Translations under genes and position numbers: made by a program
Shown: one piece after another, positions 19,712-32,635 of the stretch
Layout of the letters: each line of letters starts with the position of its first letter
Position numbering within the stretch: the stretch's first letter is position 1
Assembly (NCBI GenBank): GCA_950295325.1
Contig: OX485803.1
Span: 45,771,554 to 45,835,553 of the forward strand
Reading direction: 5' to 3'
Origin: Polytrichum commune
Lineage: Eukaryota; Streptophyta; Polytrichopsida; Polytrichales; Polytrichaceae
Length of the DNA: 64,000 bases
Notes under the pieces: model-generated
What the model was told of the DNA's origin: nothing
What the model saw: the letters and a program-made list of their open reading frames with translations, nothing else
Database searches by the model: none

Positions 19712-20520
19712 ATGACTTTTGGAATAACCCAGTTATCACAAAAAAACAAAAAAACATGCCTAGTAAAATTTCGAACCGGACAATACATGGGACATGCTCG
19801 AAAACAACTATTCTTTGGTAGAAATGTAGACCCATCCAATGCATGCCCTATTTGCAATTCATTAGAATCAGACACATGGCTCCATGTACTCCTTAAATGC
19901 AAACAACAACACATACATGCACTAATAATGAATAGACATAACAAAGTGGTATGGGAAATACGCAAACTTCTTGTCTCAAACAAAATAACAAAACACTACA
20001 TACTTATGAATGCAGGCACATACAATGAACTACCCCAAGAAAATACAGTACCACCATGGTTATTACCATGCACATGTGGCACCCAAAGATGTCATTGCAA
20101 CGCTAGGTTCAAACATGACATACTATGCATCTTAGGCCACCCATACAATTCCCCACCACCAGAAGCACCTACACCGGAAATCACTATACAATTCATAGAA
20201 GTTACATACTGCAACGATAGGTTTTCCTGCTGAAACAAGAGAGAGAAAATTTACAAAATATCAACCACTCATTAACAATATCATAGCAAGAGGATGGAAT
20301 ACAACTCCACTCATAGTACTAGCATCAAGTGCCAGAGCCACAACTCACATCCCCTCAATGAAAGAACTAGAAACAAAGCTTAAACTCCCTACACCACAAA
20401 TCCGGAACACATTCAAGCAAATCAACGTAATCGCCACACAATATGCACACTCAATATTGATACATAAAAGAAGGATAGAAAATCGACAACCTATCATTGA
20501 CTTACAAAACCATATCTAAA
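19712..20520 (+). mobile_element. 3' part of the split LINE with zinc-knuckle domain
   Basis: The plus-strand frame to 20233 carries CLVKFRTGQYMGHARKQ and then CPICNSLESDTWLHVLLKCKQQHIH, the Cys/His motif found at the C-terminus of LINE RTs (zf-RVT type). The sequence continues the A/C-rich style of 1-3276. Excising the transposon makes the RNase H frame run across the junction (LSND-FWNNP) before one frameshift in an A-rich tract near 19740. The end is near 20520-20570, where CT-rich and poly-C sequence follows. Confidence 0.8.
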
Positions 20521-20569
20521 TGTCACAAGTCCAACACACTCTCTCTCTCCCTCCCCCCCCCCCCCCTTC

Positions 20570-22090
20570 TCTCCCATTACCCATATTACCGGTCAACCGG
20601 TAAAAGCCACTAGTTACTAACATAGTGTCTACTCCCTGCAAAGGATGAAGTAGTACTACATCCAACGCCACTACCATGGGGTATGGCTAAGGATGTCCTA
20701 CGAACATACACTCTATTCACTCCGTGTGAGCCCAATTATGTGCCCACATTTGAATTTAATCTTAGGAATCTCAAGATTTTAGAATTTGTGTTGTTTTGAG
20801 TTAGTTACCAAATTAAGAAAGATTTAAGTCTCCCAATTTAGATTGAGTTATGTTAAGGTAGAACAAACTAGTAAATATTAAAAGAAAAAGCCAAAAATGA
20901 TTAGAGTAAGGTGATTTAAAGGCCAAACACGGCTAAGGCCAAGTGACTAGAGGTCAAGCCCTGCTATTCGTTTAGGGAGAGGGCAGCTGGGGTGGATAAT
21001 TCTGCGCGGCAAGAGGCCAGGAGAGGCCCCGAGAGCAGAGGAGAGCTCTATCGGAAAACGGGCAGAAGGAAGGAGGGGGAGCGTCGGAGCACAGGGGAAG
21101 AAGGAAGGAGTGGCTGCAGCTGGGGTTAAGCTGCGGCTCGGAGAGAGCATGGGCAGCAATGGGCCACAAAAGGATGAGGAGATTGAATTGATCAGGAGAG
21201 GGCAAGTTGATTCTGCCGAGGGTGAGCGCCGGAGCTGATGCAATTCAAAGTTGGAAATCAGATTCAGAAGAGATTTGAATGCAATCCTAGTCCGGGAGAA
21301 GTGTGGGCTTCCTGCACTGGGTTTGTGGCCTAGCACCAAGGGACAATGAGAGGAAGAATCGGCATTCAACCGGGCACAGTGAATTCGACAGGCCCCAACG
21401 GCCGCAGGTGATCTCGACTCATGTTGTTTTCGCATTGTCATGCGAATCTACACCGAGCGACTACATGAGTGCACACAAATTAGTGCAGATGCCAGAAATC
21501 GGGGTGCCAGGTGATTCCCTCACCTGGGATTGAACTGCTGATCTTTGTTGCTGGGGAAGGAGGGACCTTCATTCGAAGCCGCTGGTCACTCGGGTGCCGC
21601 ACTCACTGTGGGAAGGAGTCCAACAGTCAAGGAGGAAGGTCCAGAAGTAGGCATTGGGGATGGCTAGAATTGTGGCGGTTGATGAAGGGTGGCAGCTGCG
21701 GCCGGGCAGGGGTGAGGAAACCGATGGGCCAGCTGGTGGATTCCAAGGAGCCGTGAAGGCTTGAGCGGAACAGGGGAGGAGAGAGTTCAAAGTCAGTTGG
21801 ACTTGGGCAGTGTTTAGTTGGAGTGATTTTTAGTAGTGTGTGGTAGGAAGTTGTTATTGGGGTGGGTGGATCAACCAATTGAATTGTAGTGGAAGGTTGG
21901 TTAGCACCTGAATGTTCACTTGGGTGTCTACCCTAACCCAAGTTCAGAAGAGTTCATTGTGGTGGGGTTTAGGGTTTAAGAGTGATGTGTGGAAGACTTG
22001 GTGAGTAAAGTTGTGGTGACAACCATAAGGAAAAAGAGCATTTTTGAATGCTTGTAACCTTATTTCTTTTGGAGTAAAATTATGTGTGTG
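20570..22090. other. Unassigned stretch with a GC-rich patch
   Basis: 20570-20940 is AT-rich with no signal. 20940-21800 is unusually GC-rich for the window, with open frames on both strands (for example 20947-21441 minus, Ser/Pro/Leu-rich) but no domain, clear splice structure or codon-like constraint that I can see. It may be a gene relic or part of a retrotransposon. Confidence 0.35.
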
Positions 22091-22109
22091 GCATGAATAC
22101 TGTTGAAGT

Positions 22110-22290
22110 AGTGGGGGGCCTAGTCCAATGGCACATCGAGGTCAGTTAATTACATGTGAGCCATAGGCTCTCACCCGGACTACGACGCAGAAGGGTGGGG
22201 GTTTAGGGCTGACACTCCGCCCCCCCCCCCCCCCCAACATGGAGACTGGAGTTCTTCTTCTTCTTCTTCTTCTTCTTCTTCTTCTTCTGT
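22110..22290 (+). mobile_element. Possible tRNA-derived SINE ending in a (TTC)n tract
   Basis: GGGGCCTAGTCCAATGGCAC resembles the start and box A of tRNA-related SINEs. A degenerate box-B-like AGGGTGGGGGTTTAGGG follows about 80 bp later, and the unit ends in poly-C and then (TTC)11 at 22254-22287. No target duplication was found, so this is tentative. Confidence 0.3.
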
Positions 22291-22737
22291 TGATATATGA
22301 AAAATACTTGAAGATACACATAATCACAACACTAGACCACAACAATTCCACATGAAGAGATGATGCGAGACTCAAGAGATCATACAATTCACATCACTCA
22401 TCCCCTCCATTATTTATCACCATAACAACAAGACCCCTTCTACAACCCCCTAACTAAGACACTACCCCCCACTCAACACAAAATCCTCATCAAACAACTC
22501 ACCACCCCCTACCCATTTGACAATTACATTTACAATCAAAACACATACCCTTGCAAAAGGATAGTACGAAAATCTTAGACTTCCAAATTTATACCAATAC
22601 ATACATGACACACATACCCTCATCCTATTGGAGGTGACATGCAATTGATTTTTGGATCCATAAACACAATCCTACACCACATGCTAAAGGAATTCACACC
22701 AAGGCCAAAACTACACTTTGCTTCCAATAAACTCAAA

Positions 22738-22891
22738 CATAACATTACTAAGCAATTGTGGGCCCTGGAAAGAAACCATGGGATGCAAGGAGCTTAGTGT
22801 GAATTTGAGTCTCCTTGTGCAAGGTTTGTGCATCCCATAGTTCTATTCTCAAGGCCCACGAAACAAACGCACACTCCTTAGTAATGTTATG
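22738..22891. mobile_element. 154-bp foldback MITE with 8-bp target duplication
   Basis: The ends CATAACATTACTAAG and its reverse complement pair. Inner segments (GTGGGCC, CATGGGATGCA/TGCATCCCATAG) also pair, making a long hairpin. Flanks AACTCAAA (22730-22737 and 22892-22899) are direct repeats of 8 bp, the hAT length. Confidence 0.75.
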
Positions 22892-23173
22892 AACTCAAAC
22901 CACATTAGACCCACATGATGGAATAATTCAACCCTTGCCTCGACATCATGCACCCATATCACCCAGAAATACAAGAAACCTTCCCTCACTCAACAAAATG
23001 TTGCAACATGCTCACACCTTATCCCACCATTGTAGCACCAACATAAATAAGTGAATAAACTCTAATCATTCATAGATGATGCTAATTTTATCACTTTCAT
23101 TTCAATAATAGGCAGTGTGTCATTCGTATCATTATGTATGGTTCAAGCACCTGTATTAACTATGGACCAAATC

Positions 23174-23583
23174 CACGGGGAGGTCACTTCATTGTCAAGT
23201 TGACACCACGTGCGGACAAAGTTTGCTACCCCTATATTACATGCCATATATAATTTTAAAATTTATGATATTTTTTCTACATATACATAACCATTGATAG
23301 TATCTTTTGTATACTTTTTTGAAATTTTTAGTCATCTTTATTTGTTTTAGTAATTGTTTTAGTTCAATTCTGTGTCATTCTAGTTAGAAATGGTATGTTT
23401 TATGAAAAAAACAAATCATCAAATTTAGTTACCACTTTTGACTATGTCATAGGTACTGTGTATATCTACTCATGAAAAACATTTGATAAAATTTTGACCC
23501 ATTTTGGTGGTGCAACTTACCAAAAGAAGATTTTTTTTGGTCACACGTGGTGTTCAACTTGACAATGGAGTGATCTACCCGTG
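23174..23583. mobile_element. hAT-type non-autonomous element (410 bp)
   Basis: Terminal repeats CACGGGGAGGTCACTTCATT and (inverse) CACGGGTAGATCACTCCATT, extending through TGTCAAGTTGA. Flanked by 8-bp direct repeats ACCAAATC (23166-23173, 23584-23591). The interior is noncoding. Same family as 26801-27299. Confidence 0.85.
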
Positions 23584-23591
23584 ACCAAATC

Positions 23592-25742
23592 TTAAGTTTG
23601 ATGAACTAAATGACAAGCTGTCCATGTGATAGAAATATTCTAGTCACATTATGTGCATATGATCTGAATTTTTTATATTTTAATATACATCAAAAGTCTA
23701 AATGTGAGAAAATGAGTATAAACCTCATTCATCAAAAGAAAAAGAAAGAAAGAAAAAAAATCCCCTTGGTGGTTTTGTGATTTTTAATCTCAAATGGTAA
23801 TTTGAGTTCTTTGTAACTAACCATAACTTCCAATCATCCTACAATAACAATAGGGACTATATATGTTGGCTCATTAAAAGAATGAGAAGTATGATTGCAT
23901 GCAAATATTCCCCTGGTTTGGTTGCAATGTTTGACAACTAACAATGTCAAATTATGTGTCTTCCTAGAAACTCATGGTCATGTAGATATGCAATATCTTC
24001 ATTACAAACTCGGGATGGGGTTAAACGGTTCAACAAGTGATAGGATGAACATAGCCTCATTCACCTTGGTGCAAAAATGCCGCACTTCTTTATTATTTTA
24101 TCCTATAATTTTAGTGTTTATGTAGCTCGGTAATCGGGAGTCACCATGTCCCCAACAATGATTGCTAGCTAAATAGACAATACTCGAGGATGCCGAAGAA
24201 ATGTCGACCACATCATCCACATAGTGAGGCCAAGAATTTTGATGACTCCAAGTTGCTTGTCCTTTGAGCAAGGTATCTTGGCCTAAAACAAATACTTTCG
24301 CAACCTCCCACTTCCCATAGGATATTAAACACATGATTAGTAGAAGATGATTAGCAAATCCAAATCCAGGCTGTAGGTGGCACATGTAGTTCTAGGTATG
24401 TTGAAAGAAATGGAACCAAAACTTCATATGCAATGCTAATTTTTCACTTGATCACAAACGTCTCCAAAATTTGTTCACAATTGGTGAATGTGCCTGATAA
24501 TTTGTATGCATTGCATATTAAATTACGATTGGATGAAACTTATCATCATTGTGTACACTACATAAAATATTCATCTAGGGATGTGTCTAATTGGTATTAC
24601 TTCCCATTCAAACTAACATTTCATTCCGCATCATCCATAAATAGTCACTTTCAACACTCCTCTCTCAATACATCATGAGCATGCATGTGCTCAAACCATG
24701 AAAATAATTTCAACACAAAGCTTTGTAATCTAGATTAATGAAAAATTGTCCATTTAAAGCTAAAAATTGCTTGCATGTAGGTCACAAGTTATTTGATGAC
24801 ACCAATTGTATAGATATAATATTTGAATCAATGTTGACAAGTTTGTTTTATGAGTTTTTTACTTGCTAAGCCTTGCAACCTTCATTTTCTACTTCACATA
24901 ATTCTACTCATGTGAACTTGTCCTCTTTCATACTTGACATGTGAGCAAGAAATGGACTTGATATGAAGCTTGAAATCACATGTTGGCTTATAAATATCTA
25001 ACTTCACTTCTTTCCTAGCATGTGAACTTATCCTCATTCGAAACATATGCACCAATCTTTATTCAAAAGTTGACATGTGATCTTGACATGGAACCTCAAA
25101 TCACATGTAATATTTGAATGACGTTGGATTAAAAATAATAGAAGTTGATATGATATATATAGACTCACATGTTGTTAACCTCTTTTCATTGAATCATGTG
25201 AACCCGTTCTTTCTTCAAGTATTGATGTGTAAGCTTGAAGTGAAACTTCAAAACACATCTTCATTCACAAGGGGTCAACATCTCAAACTTTGTACCATGT
25301 GAAACCATTGTAACTCAAAACTTGGCAATCAAACTTCAAATTACGTGTCCACTCACAAGTGGATAACACGACCTCTCAATTTAAGCTCCAATAAAGACAA
25401 CTTATCTTTGTTCAAAATATGTCAAATAATTCCATATAACACATTGACAACTATTTCTACAACATGATATCTCATGACATGTGAGGTGGTCTTCTATGAA
25501 AACGCCAATCTCTTTGTTTGCATTGGTTTCTTTTACACATTGAAAGTCACTTCTAAATGACTATACATTGATAGATGGTCTCGACACTCAACTTGTGCGT
25601 TTGAAGAGTGCACAGCCACTGGCACAACCGATAGCTCAGTCTGATTCTAGCCCGGATTGTCCTTCTCCATCCTACCCATGAGCAATTTTTTGAGCTTCTC
25701 CCTTGTTAACACAAGGTCCTGGCTCCACCATGCACGTTGGCA
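23592..25742. other. No gene recognised
   Basis: AT-rich intergenic sequence. Between about 24700 and 25320 there are loosely repeated CATGTGAACTT / CTTGAAATCACATG phrases, resembling 30420-30800; they may be an old dispersed repeat. Nothing else is supported. Confidence 0.4.
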
Positions 25743-25750
25743 CCTCTTGC

Positions 25751-26525
25751 CTCGGGGGGGGGCAGTGTGTTAAAAAGTTAAGGATATACTCCCTCCGTTT
25801 CATATCAAAAGTTACGTTTGGACATAATTTGCGTTACGAAACAAAAGATACGTTTGGTGAAATTTCTTTCAAACTTCGTCAAACGAATTGGAATGTTGCT
25901 ATAAACAATGTAAATGTTGTTGCTGATGAACTACCAAGTTAATCAACTAACAATTTACACTTATTTAACAATTGATATTTGAACTCAACCTAAACCCAAA
26001 CATCAACACGGTTTTATGTGTATCATTTGTCAATGGTGATGAACGGGCGTGTTGCCTTCAACAAATTCAACAAATTTGATTTTTTTTTTGGACACCCCTA
26101 GCTCACCGGAAAGTGCTTAGTGAGAGCTATACAACGCACACAATTTCGTGCTAAAAATGCGAAAAATGACCTTAATCCCACATATTTAGTGAAACGTAAC
26201 TTTTGATATGAAACGGAGGGAGTAGGTGCGAACAACCACTATTTTATAGGGGGGTATTACTTTCAATTCTCTTCTTTTTTTCACATGCTATCATTATATA
26301 AATTTCTACTTTGGGTTAATAGAAAAATGGCTTGCATTACTTATAATTCCAAATTACCTATTATTCCATACCCTATAGTACTTTAAAGATGTCTAGTGCC
26401 ATTTTTGATACCCTATATTACTCTTAAGTCCATTTATAAATTATTGCCCCCATGTTTTTAAAATACCCTATCATTTGTTCGCATGTATATTGCTACTCCA
26501 ACCAATGACTACCCCCCCCCCCGAG
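25751..26525. mobile_element. Element with G-run termini and 8-bp target duplication, containing a nested Stowaway
   Basis: Ends CTCGGGGGGG and CCCCCCCCCCGAG are inverted. Flanks CCTCTTGC (25743-25750 and 26526-26533) are direct 8-bp repeats. The body is 775 bp because a 434-bp Stowaway sits inside; a reverse-oriented copy without it lies at 39494-39847. Confidence 0.85.
25789..26222. mobile_element. Stowaway-type (Tc1/mariner) MITE, 434 bp
   Basis: Starts CTCCCTCCGTTTCATATCAA and ends with its inverse, with TA on both sides (25787-25788, 26223-26224). The inverted repeats extend through AAAAGTTACGTTT. The CTCCCTCCGT end and TA target are the Stowaway signature. Confidence 0.93.
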
Positions 26526-26800
26526 CCTCTTGCCCTCTTGGATGTGCCACCAAGCGCACCTTGGTCTCCGCCTAGACCTCTACCATGGATTTCTGTTGCG
26601 ACCATCATTTGTTGGGCCGTCAAATCCCTGGGGTGAACCTAAATGGCGTGTGTGTGTCACCATGAAAACAAACCCCCCATTATATGAGATATTTATAGAA
26701 AAAAGAATGTGTACATACTAATGGTAGGCTAGAAAATGGGATCATGTATTTACACTATGTTTTTTAATTTCATATAATAAATGCCTCCACCACATATACA

Positions 26801-27299
26801 CACGGGTAGATCACTCTAAGGCATTTTTGTGCACCACGTGCGGCTGGGGGTTTTTTTTGTTTTGGGGCTATTTACCTTCAAGGGCTAAGTTAAAGCCTCC
26901 CTATAATTACTTAAATTTCAAAAATGGCCCATTTGTTTGCACCCTTCCATTACTTATATTTTCCAAGTCACTGCAATTTTTTGTACTCTATATTCCTTTT
27001 AAGTAATTTTGGACAGACGGAAATCCCAATTATCATCCATCCCCGTGAGTCCTAAATCCATTTACATACCATACTAAACATACCTTCTAGGATCCTTATC
27101 TTCAGCCCCTATATTAATTTTACAAAAAAATAATGGCCCACGTTTTATGTCCATCTAACTTACTTATAATGGGATTGTCTACATTTAATGGCCCCTTCAT
27201 TATTTGGAATTCCCTTATAATTTTTATTTCAAATGATTTTAATCCTCTCTATATTATGCCGCACGTCGTTTTTTAAATGCACTAAGTGATCTACCCGTG
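26801..27299. mobile_element. hAT-type non-autonomous element (499 bp)
   Basis: Termini CACGGGTAGATCACTCTAAG and (inverse) CACGGGTAGATCACTTAGTG. Perfect 8-bp flanks CATATACA (26793-26800, 27300-27307). Termini match the element at 23174-23583. Confidence 0.88.
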
Positions 27300-27307
27300 C
27301 ATATACA

Positions 27308-28360
27308 AAATAAAATCATGATATTAATAAGCCTTTCTTACATATACAATCCACTTTCACTTTCCATTGTCAAAGTCATTGAACACTTTTTGATACATGG
27401 GATGTAACTCAATGATTGCATAAAATAAACAGAGACAAGAACATAATAAGTTAGCCACAATCTGGAGAACAAAATTCAAAGGAGCCAACAAGTGCCCCAA
27501 AAGCCTCCAGTATGTAAAATCCTAGCCCAATGCAAATCCTAACAAAATGGACATAGTTGCCATTGGAGACAATTAACATATGACAATAATGGATGAAAAT
27601 GTCATGGATGAAACTAATACATATACTGTCAATTTTTTTCTTGAAAACTCAAAGCATTTTGTACATCTACCTCTACTTGAAATTTCTTAATACTTTTTTT
27701 GAATGTAGACACTAGAGAAAAATAATATGTCTCCCTTATGTATGCTATATATGCTAGGGCCTCACATAATATCCCTTCTTATACTCACTATAGTTCATAC
27801 GTGGTATGGAAAAATTCCCCCCTACGGCCCATTCTTCATTTAAATGATAGAACATATCGAGGGTCAACAAGCACCTTGGAAATAACATCCACCATTCACA
27901 TAATGTTGACATGCATAGGAAAAAGAAAAAAAAAAAAAAAAAAAAAGTGGTGAAGAGGACAATGTTCTTATTTTATGGCATATAGCTCTGAAGGAGGACA
28001 TGACATGGAAGATGACACATTGAAGCACCCATGTGTGAAGAAAGTCTTTGACCTTCTTGCTTGGCACATAACTATAATTTTGGATGCATAGTGGTATGTT
28101 AAACTTAGGTCCACATTTGAAGAATGCATTTAAAAAATGTACGCTTCCGATATATTCTATGACATCTTGCAAATACGGAGGAAGGTTTTTAATAGGTTAG
28201 TGTATGACCATAGACCGTTAATACAAGGACAACTTAGCAAGTGAAGATAACCTATCGGAGTTGACAAGAAGGTGATAGTGATGTTGTTCAAGGTTATGCA
28301 TTAGTGTCACCATACCTTTAGAGGTTTATAAGGTGGTACTCAACAAATTCACTACGCATA
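27308..28360. other. No gene recognised
   Basis: AT-rich sequence with a poly-A run (about 27925-27946). Short open frames here have no recognisable content. Confidence 0.4.
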
Positions 28361-28367
28361 ACATCTT

Positions 28368-28970
28368 ATGGCAAGTGTACCCAACCGTATGCAATTTTGG
28401 CCACCTCAATGTTGGCCACCTCAATGTTGGCCGGTTGGCCTAAGATTAGTTTGTGTCACATCCTGTTTCCAATTTCAAACAAAGGCCACCCAATTGAATT
28501 GGACTATTGATGATGATTTTCATATTTATATTGATGCATCACCAAATTGCATTGTACTGTTGACTACCACAACCGGTACAAATCCTTCTCTATATTTTTG
28601 TAAGGTGTGATGGATAACAAATGTTAATTGACTTTGTCGACACTGGCCCTCCAAGGTCCTTCTATGATAACGTTTATTTCAAGATTACGAAATTATATTG
28701 AAATGTGGAAGAGGAAGTGGTGGGAAATTTTCATGATGACCCTTTGACATTGCATGTGACTTTCCCATTTCCACCCTATATTGTGGCAAATTAGAGGTAC
28801 ATTTTCTTGAATTGGTACACTACACCATTCAAGACATGGCCTATGAGGAAGCTACTCACGAACCAAGAGGTTTGGTTTAACAAGAAGCATTCTTTGACTT
28901 GAGTGAGTGCCAAACAAGTGTTTGGCATAGCCCATAATCAATGCAAGATTCAAAGAGAGAGGGGACGATC
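28368..28970 (+). pseudogene. Decayed PIF/Harbinger transposase (DDE_Tnp_4-like)
   Basis: Across frames with several stops I read DYHNRYKSFSIFL-stop-GVMDNK (28562-28617), then FVDTGPPRSFYDN, then PFKTWPMRKLLTNQEVWFNK with KKHSLT-stop-VSAKQVFG. These follow the order of Harbinger nucleases: Y-N-R-K...S, G-x-P-G-S-x-H-D, then L-x-x-E-x-x-F-N-x-x-H-S-x-x-R-V-x-x-E-x-x-F-G. In this copy the His of the HD pair is changed and the reading frame is broken, so it is dead. It is a plausible relative of the source of the Tourist-like MITEs at 58969 and 60668. Confidence 0.6.
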
Positions 28971-31361
28971 ATAATTAAAATTATATTTCTACCTATAGTG
29001 TTACATTCTTGTTATGATCTTGCACAACCATAAAATTGTTAGGAAAGACTAACATTTAATCAATCTTACATAATGTTAATTTTATACCCATGGAAGATGA
29101 TGACATGCTTCTTTAAGAGGATGAAGATGTTCTTGACCCTCCAACATCCATGGACCTTGTAAAAAACACAAAGCCTTTGCTAGAATAAAATATGCATTAT
29201 AGATTAAAAAAAAATACACGAGAAGACCATTACATAGAGGAAGTAATAAAAAACAGGAGAGAAATATATTATGTATTACCTTGTAAATGCATTCATGGAT
29301 CACATTGTAAGCAACAAAGGTCTAATCATGTTTCTTAGATTCTTTGTTTTTGTCACATGCAATTCATCATTCTAGCTCACGGCTTGCTCCTTCATTTGCA
29401 CAATTCTTGCTTTATGTGTTGTGCAAACACCTCACTCCTTCAAGCATGTTTGTCTCTATTTTGGACCTCCACACGTACAAGCTACCGATTGTTAGAATCA
29501 TCAACAAATCAATGAAATTGTTAGTGTCGATGGCTCTCCGCTTGTAGTTGCTCAACTTTGATGTGTCGTCTCTAGACGTTCCTTCTATTAGACACTTGAA
29601 TGCGGGTGCAGATGATATTGCTGAACTATTTATTCTGATTAATGTAGTCACACATGCAATAGGGAGAGAGTAGCCAAAATGCCTAGGATCCGATGGCGTC
29701 ATTCTATCGGGGTCCATCACATCCAAAGCACAACCAAAAAATTATCTCTTGCCCACAAAGTCCTCCATCTCATTGTACATAGACTTGCTAAATTCAAATG
29801 ACTTTTCTCTAGATTTAGATAGTTTTTCTTCTCTACACGGTTCACCTTCTACAAATTAGCTGAAGATGCATATTAGATGAATTACTTGATTATTTTTTTG
29901 TAATCCTTAATCAATTCATTTCATTTGTTGGTATTATGATTGGCATCCCTAACTTTGAAATTCACTATCTTTTGCAACCTGCCAGAACTAATTCTCATGT
30001 GGTGGTTCCATATATAAACTTGGCAAGAAAATGAATCATGCCTTTCATTCCATATAACGCATTTTGGGCCAATGAGATCCAACATCTTGGCCTCCATCTA
30101 GTTCGAGTATCATGCCTTGTGGGAATGTTGCTCCTTGGGGCTACGATGGGGCCCATGATGTTTGTGTTCTATTTGATCTCCGATTTGCACTTATTTTTTC
30201 TTTTGTAGTGGTGGAACGGATGAAACTGATGTTTCGTTGTCTACAAACTCCAAGCCAATGTCACATTCATGTCCATGGGAAATTGAGTGGAGGGGCAATG
30301 TGTCTCCTTGTCTTAATCCATGACCTCATCTATCATCCAACAAAGAGCCTAATGCAAACACAAGAAGAAAGAACAAGGATGTGATACTGAGGGAATATAC
30401 CAAAGCCAATTCATGCAACTACGTCAACATGTGTTTTCAAGCTTCACTCCAAATTCATTTTAGGTGAAAATGTCAAGTTTGACTATGGTTGGGTTCAAAT
30501 GGTTTGAAAGAATATAGGTTGCCTATTAGCAAATATATATGTCATTTCAAGCTTCATTTCAAGACTTTTATTTGAAGTTCACATGACAAGTTTTGATGAC
30601 AATTTCATCACAAGGCTAGAAAGAAGAGAGGTTGTCCACATATAAGTTCATATGTTCATTTGAAGTTCACTTGAAGCTCACATGTCAAGTTTGAATAAAC
30701 GTTGATTTCATATGATATAAAAGGAACAAGGTTGCCCATTGGCAAATCAATACGATTTTAAGCTTCATATTCGTTTAAACATGTCAAATTTGAATGGCAA
30801 TGACATCGCATGATTGAAAAGAAAAATTATGTAGAATCTCAGCGCATGTAGGCAGGAGAGTACAAGTGTGGAGAGTGAAATTAGTCTAACCGAAAGTATG
30901 GGTGTTGCCAAGGGGATCTATCGAAGCAATGTAAGATGGACTTGGTTGTGGCGAGACCAATATGCAATCGCTAAACCATGGAGGATTCTCTTGCAAAGGT
31001 GTAACTTGGAGTGGGATCACATAGACAACCATCCATGTCCCATTGGGTAAACAAGGTGATGGGAGTAGCAACCTAAAATCGCATCTTATTATCTGCCGGC
31101 CTAAACACGATGCCGATTACTTACATGTGGTAGGGTAAGGTTACTAAGGCTAAGACTAAGGTGAACTCGGAGTAGTGGTCGGAAGGGAAACAACCCTAGG
31201 ACTAGCGCAAGAAGCAAGGCACAAGGGATGCACATTAACCTTCACCTCGGGTTGTTACGAAGTGGGAGTGGTCCAAATTGTGGGGCGTGAGACTTAGCTC
31301 CAATCTTGGATAGGAGTGGGGAGCACCGCACGTGAAGCTTGATGAGGACACCAAGTTCTTT
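28971..31361. other. No gene recognised
   Basis: AT-rich intergenic DNA. 30420-30800 contains repeated TTCAAGCTTCA / CACATGTCAAGTTTGA phrases similar to 24700-25320. From about 31080 the composition changes to that of the gypsy-like fragment below. Confidence 0.35.
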
Positions 31362-31374
31362 AAGTGGGGGAGAA
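31362..31374 (+). other. Polypurine tract next to a probable Ty3/gypsy 3' LTR
   Basis: AAGTGGGGGAGAA is followed at 31375 by TGTAAGGCTTCTCAAGTG. A purine tract of this form directly before TGTAA is the usual 3' LTR junction in plant gypsy elements. The LTR end (CA) was not located; sequence of similar character runs to about 32130. A diverged relative of the upstream part appears near 57780-57880. Confidence 0.4.
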
Positions 31375-32635
31375 TGTAAGGCTTCTCAAGTGCGGGGGGG
31401 GGGGGGCACCGAGGTGGTTGGGCGGTGCCTAGCTTGGGCACAAACTTGGATGCATAAGAGCAGAACCCAATTGGGAGACATGTGTTAGGCAGGCATACTT
31501 ATACAAGCGATGGGGTGGCCCGCACCCACATGTGGGTGCAAAGGACGCTAAGTGGTTAGACTACTTAGCACTGCGAGGATCCATGTTGGGGAAACTTGAA
31601 GCACGCCTTGGAGGCGTGGGAAAGCCGTGGCCACTAGCAAGTCGGACCGAATGCTGGTGACCATAAGGTTGGATTGAGTGAAATTCCAGGAGAGTGAGCA
31701 AACTATCTTAGTTGGCCAAGGGGAGTTGGAACATGCTAACCTATATATGTTGTGGGCTTGAGCAGGTGTATTGTGACTATGAGGAGGATGCAAGACATAA
31801 CGTAGAGATGCGTTACAGTGTGGTTGCCATGGCCTGCCAAATGCTATGAAACATCTCCCGCAACTTGCAAGCTACTAAGTGCCAAGAGAGTTAACGGAAT
31901 AGACGAAATTTGTCCACTTTATTCATGACATACATCAAATGATCCAACAGCGAGAAGCAAACGTTGGTATGGGGTGATGGGTGAAAACCAACCATTTCAT
32001 CTCATCCTCCTCGTTAACTTGGGCAAGAACATGGGGCCAACAAAGTATGACACCCCATCCAAGCTCCCATTTTGGCCTGGGCCCAGTTAGTGCGGTCATG
32101 CCCTTACTACTTGAAAAAAATTGGGGCTAAAGGTCCAAGGCGTCTCTTGAATAGTAAGATGGTTGAAGACGAAATGCTTGATGATCTTAAAAGCCGTTCT
32201 TTCAGAATAAAAATATTGAGAAATCATCTAAAGATGGGCTAAACATAACTCCTACACAATCATAAGTTGTATTCACCAGCAACTTCTTCACCATATAAGA
32301 AATGTGTTTTCAAAAGATCAAATTATTTGCTCAAAATTTGTTGATTATTCTAGACCCAAAAATCTAAATCATCGGAGCAACTATAATATGACCATGTAAT
32401 AAGAAAGAGAATCTCCGCTTTGACAATGGATTGAATATTTATGCAAGCTCAAAAAAAAAAGAGGAGAAAAATGACTATGGGGCTTGATTTGGATTTTCTA
32501 CTCACCTTGAGACTTGCACTTGTTTGTGTGTTTCATAACCTATGAGAAGTGGGTGCAAAGCTAAAACTGTCCAATTAAGGTCCACTTACCTGAGACCTTG
32601 AGCTAAGGTCTTGGAGTACTTTTGATAAGGCCCTA

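Noticed and set aside
20947-21441. Minus-strand 164-codon frame as a plastid protein
   Set aside because: Ser/Pro/Leu-rich with no domain, and the opposite strand is also open; GC-rich composition is a sufficient explanation.
25703-25942. 79-codon frame starting before and running into the Stowaway element
   Set aside because: It crosses a transposon border and has no homology.
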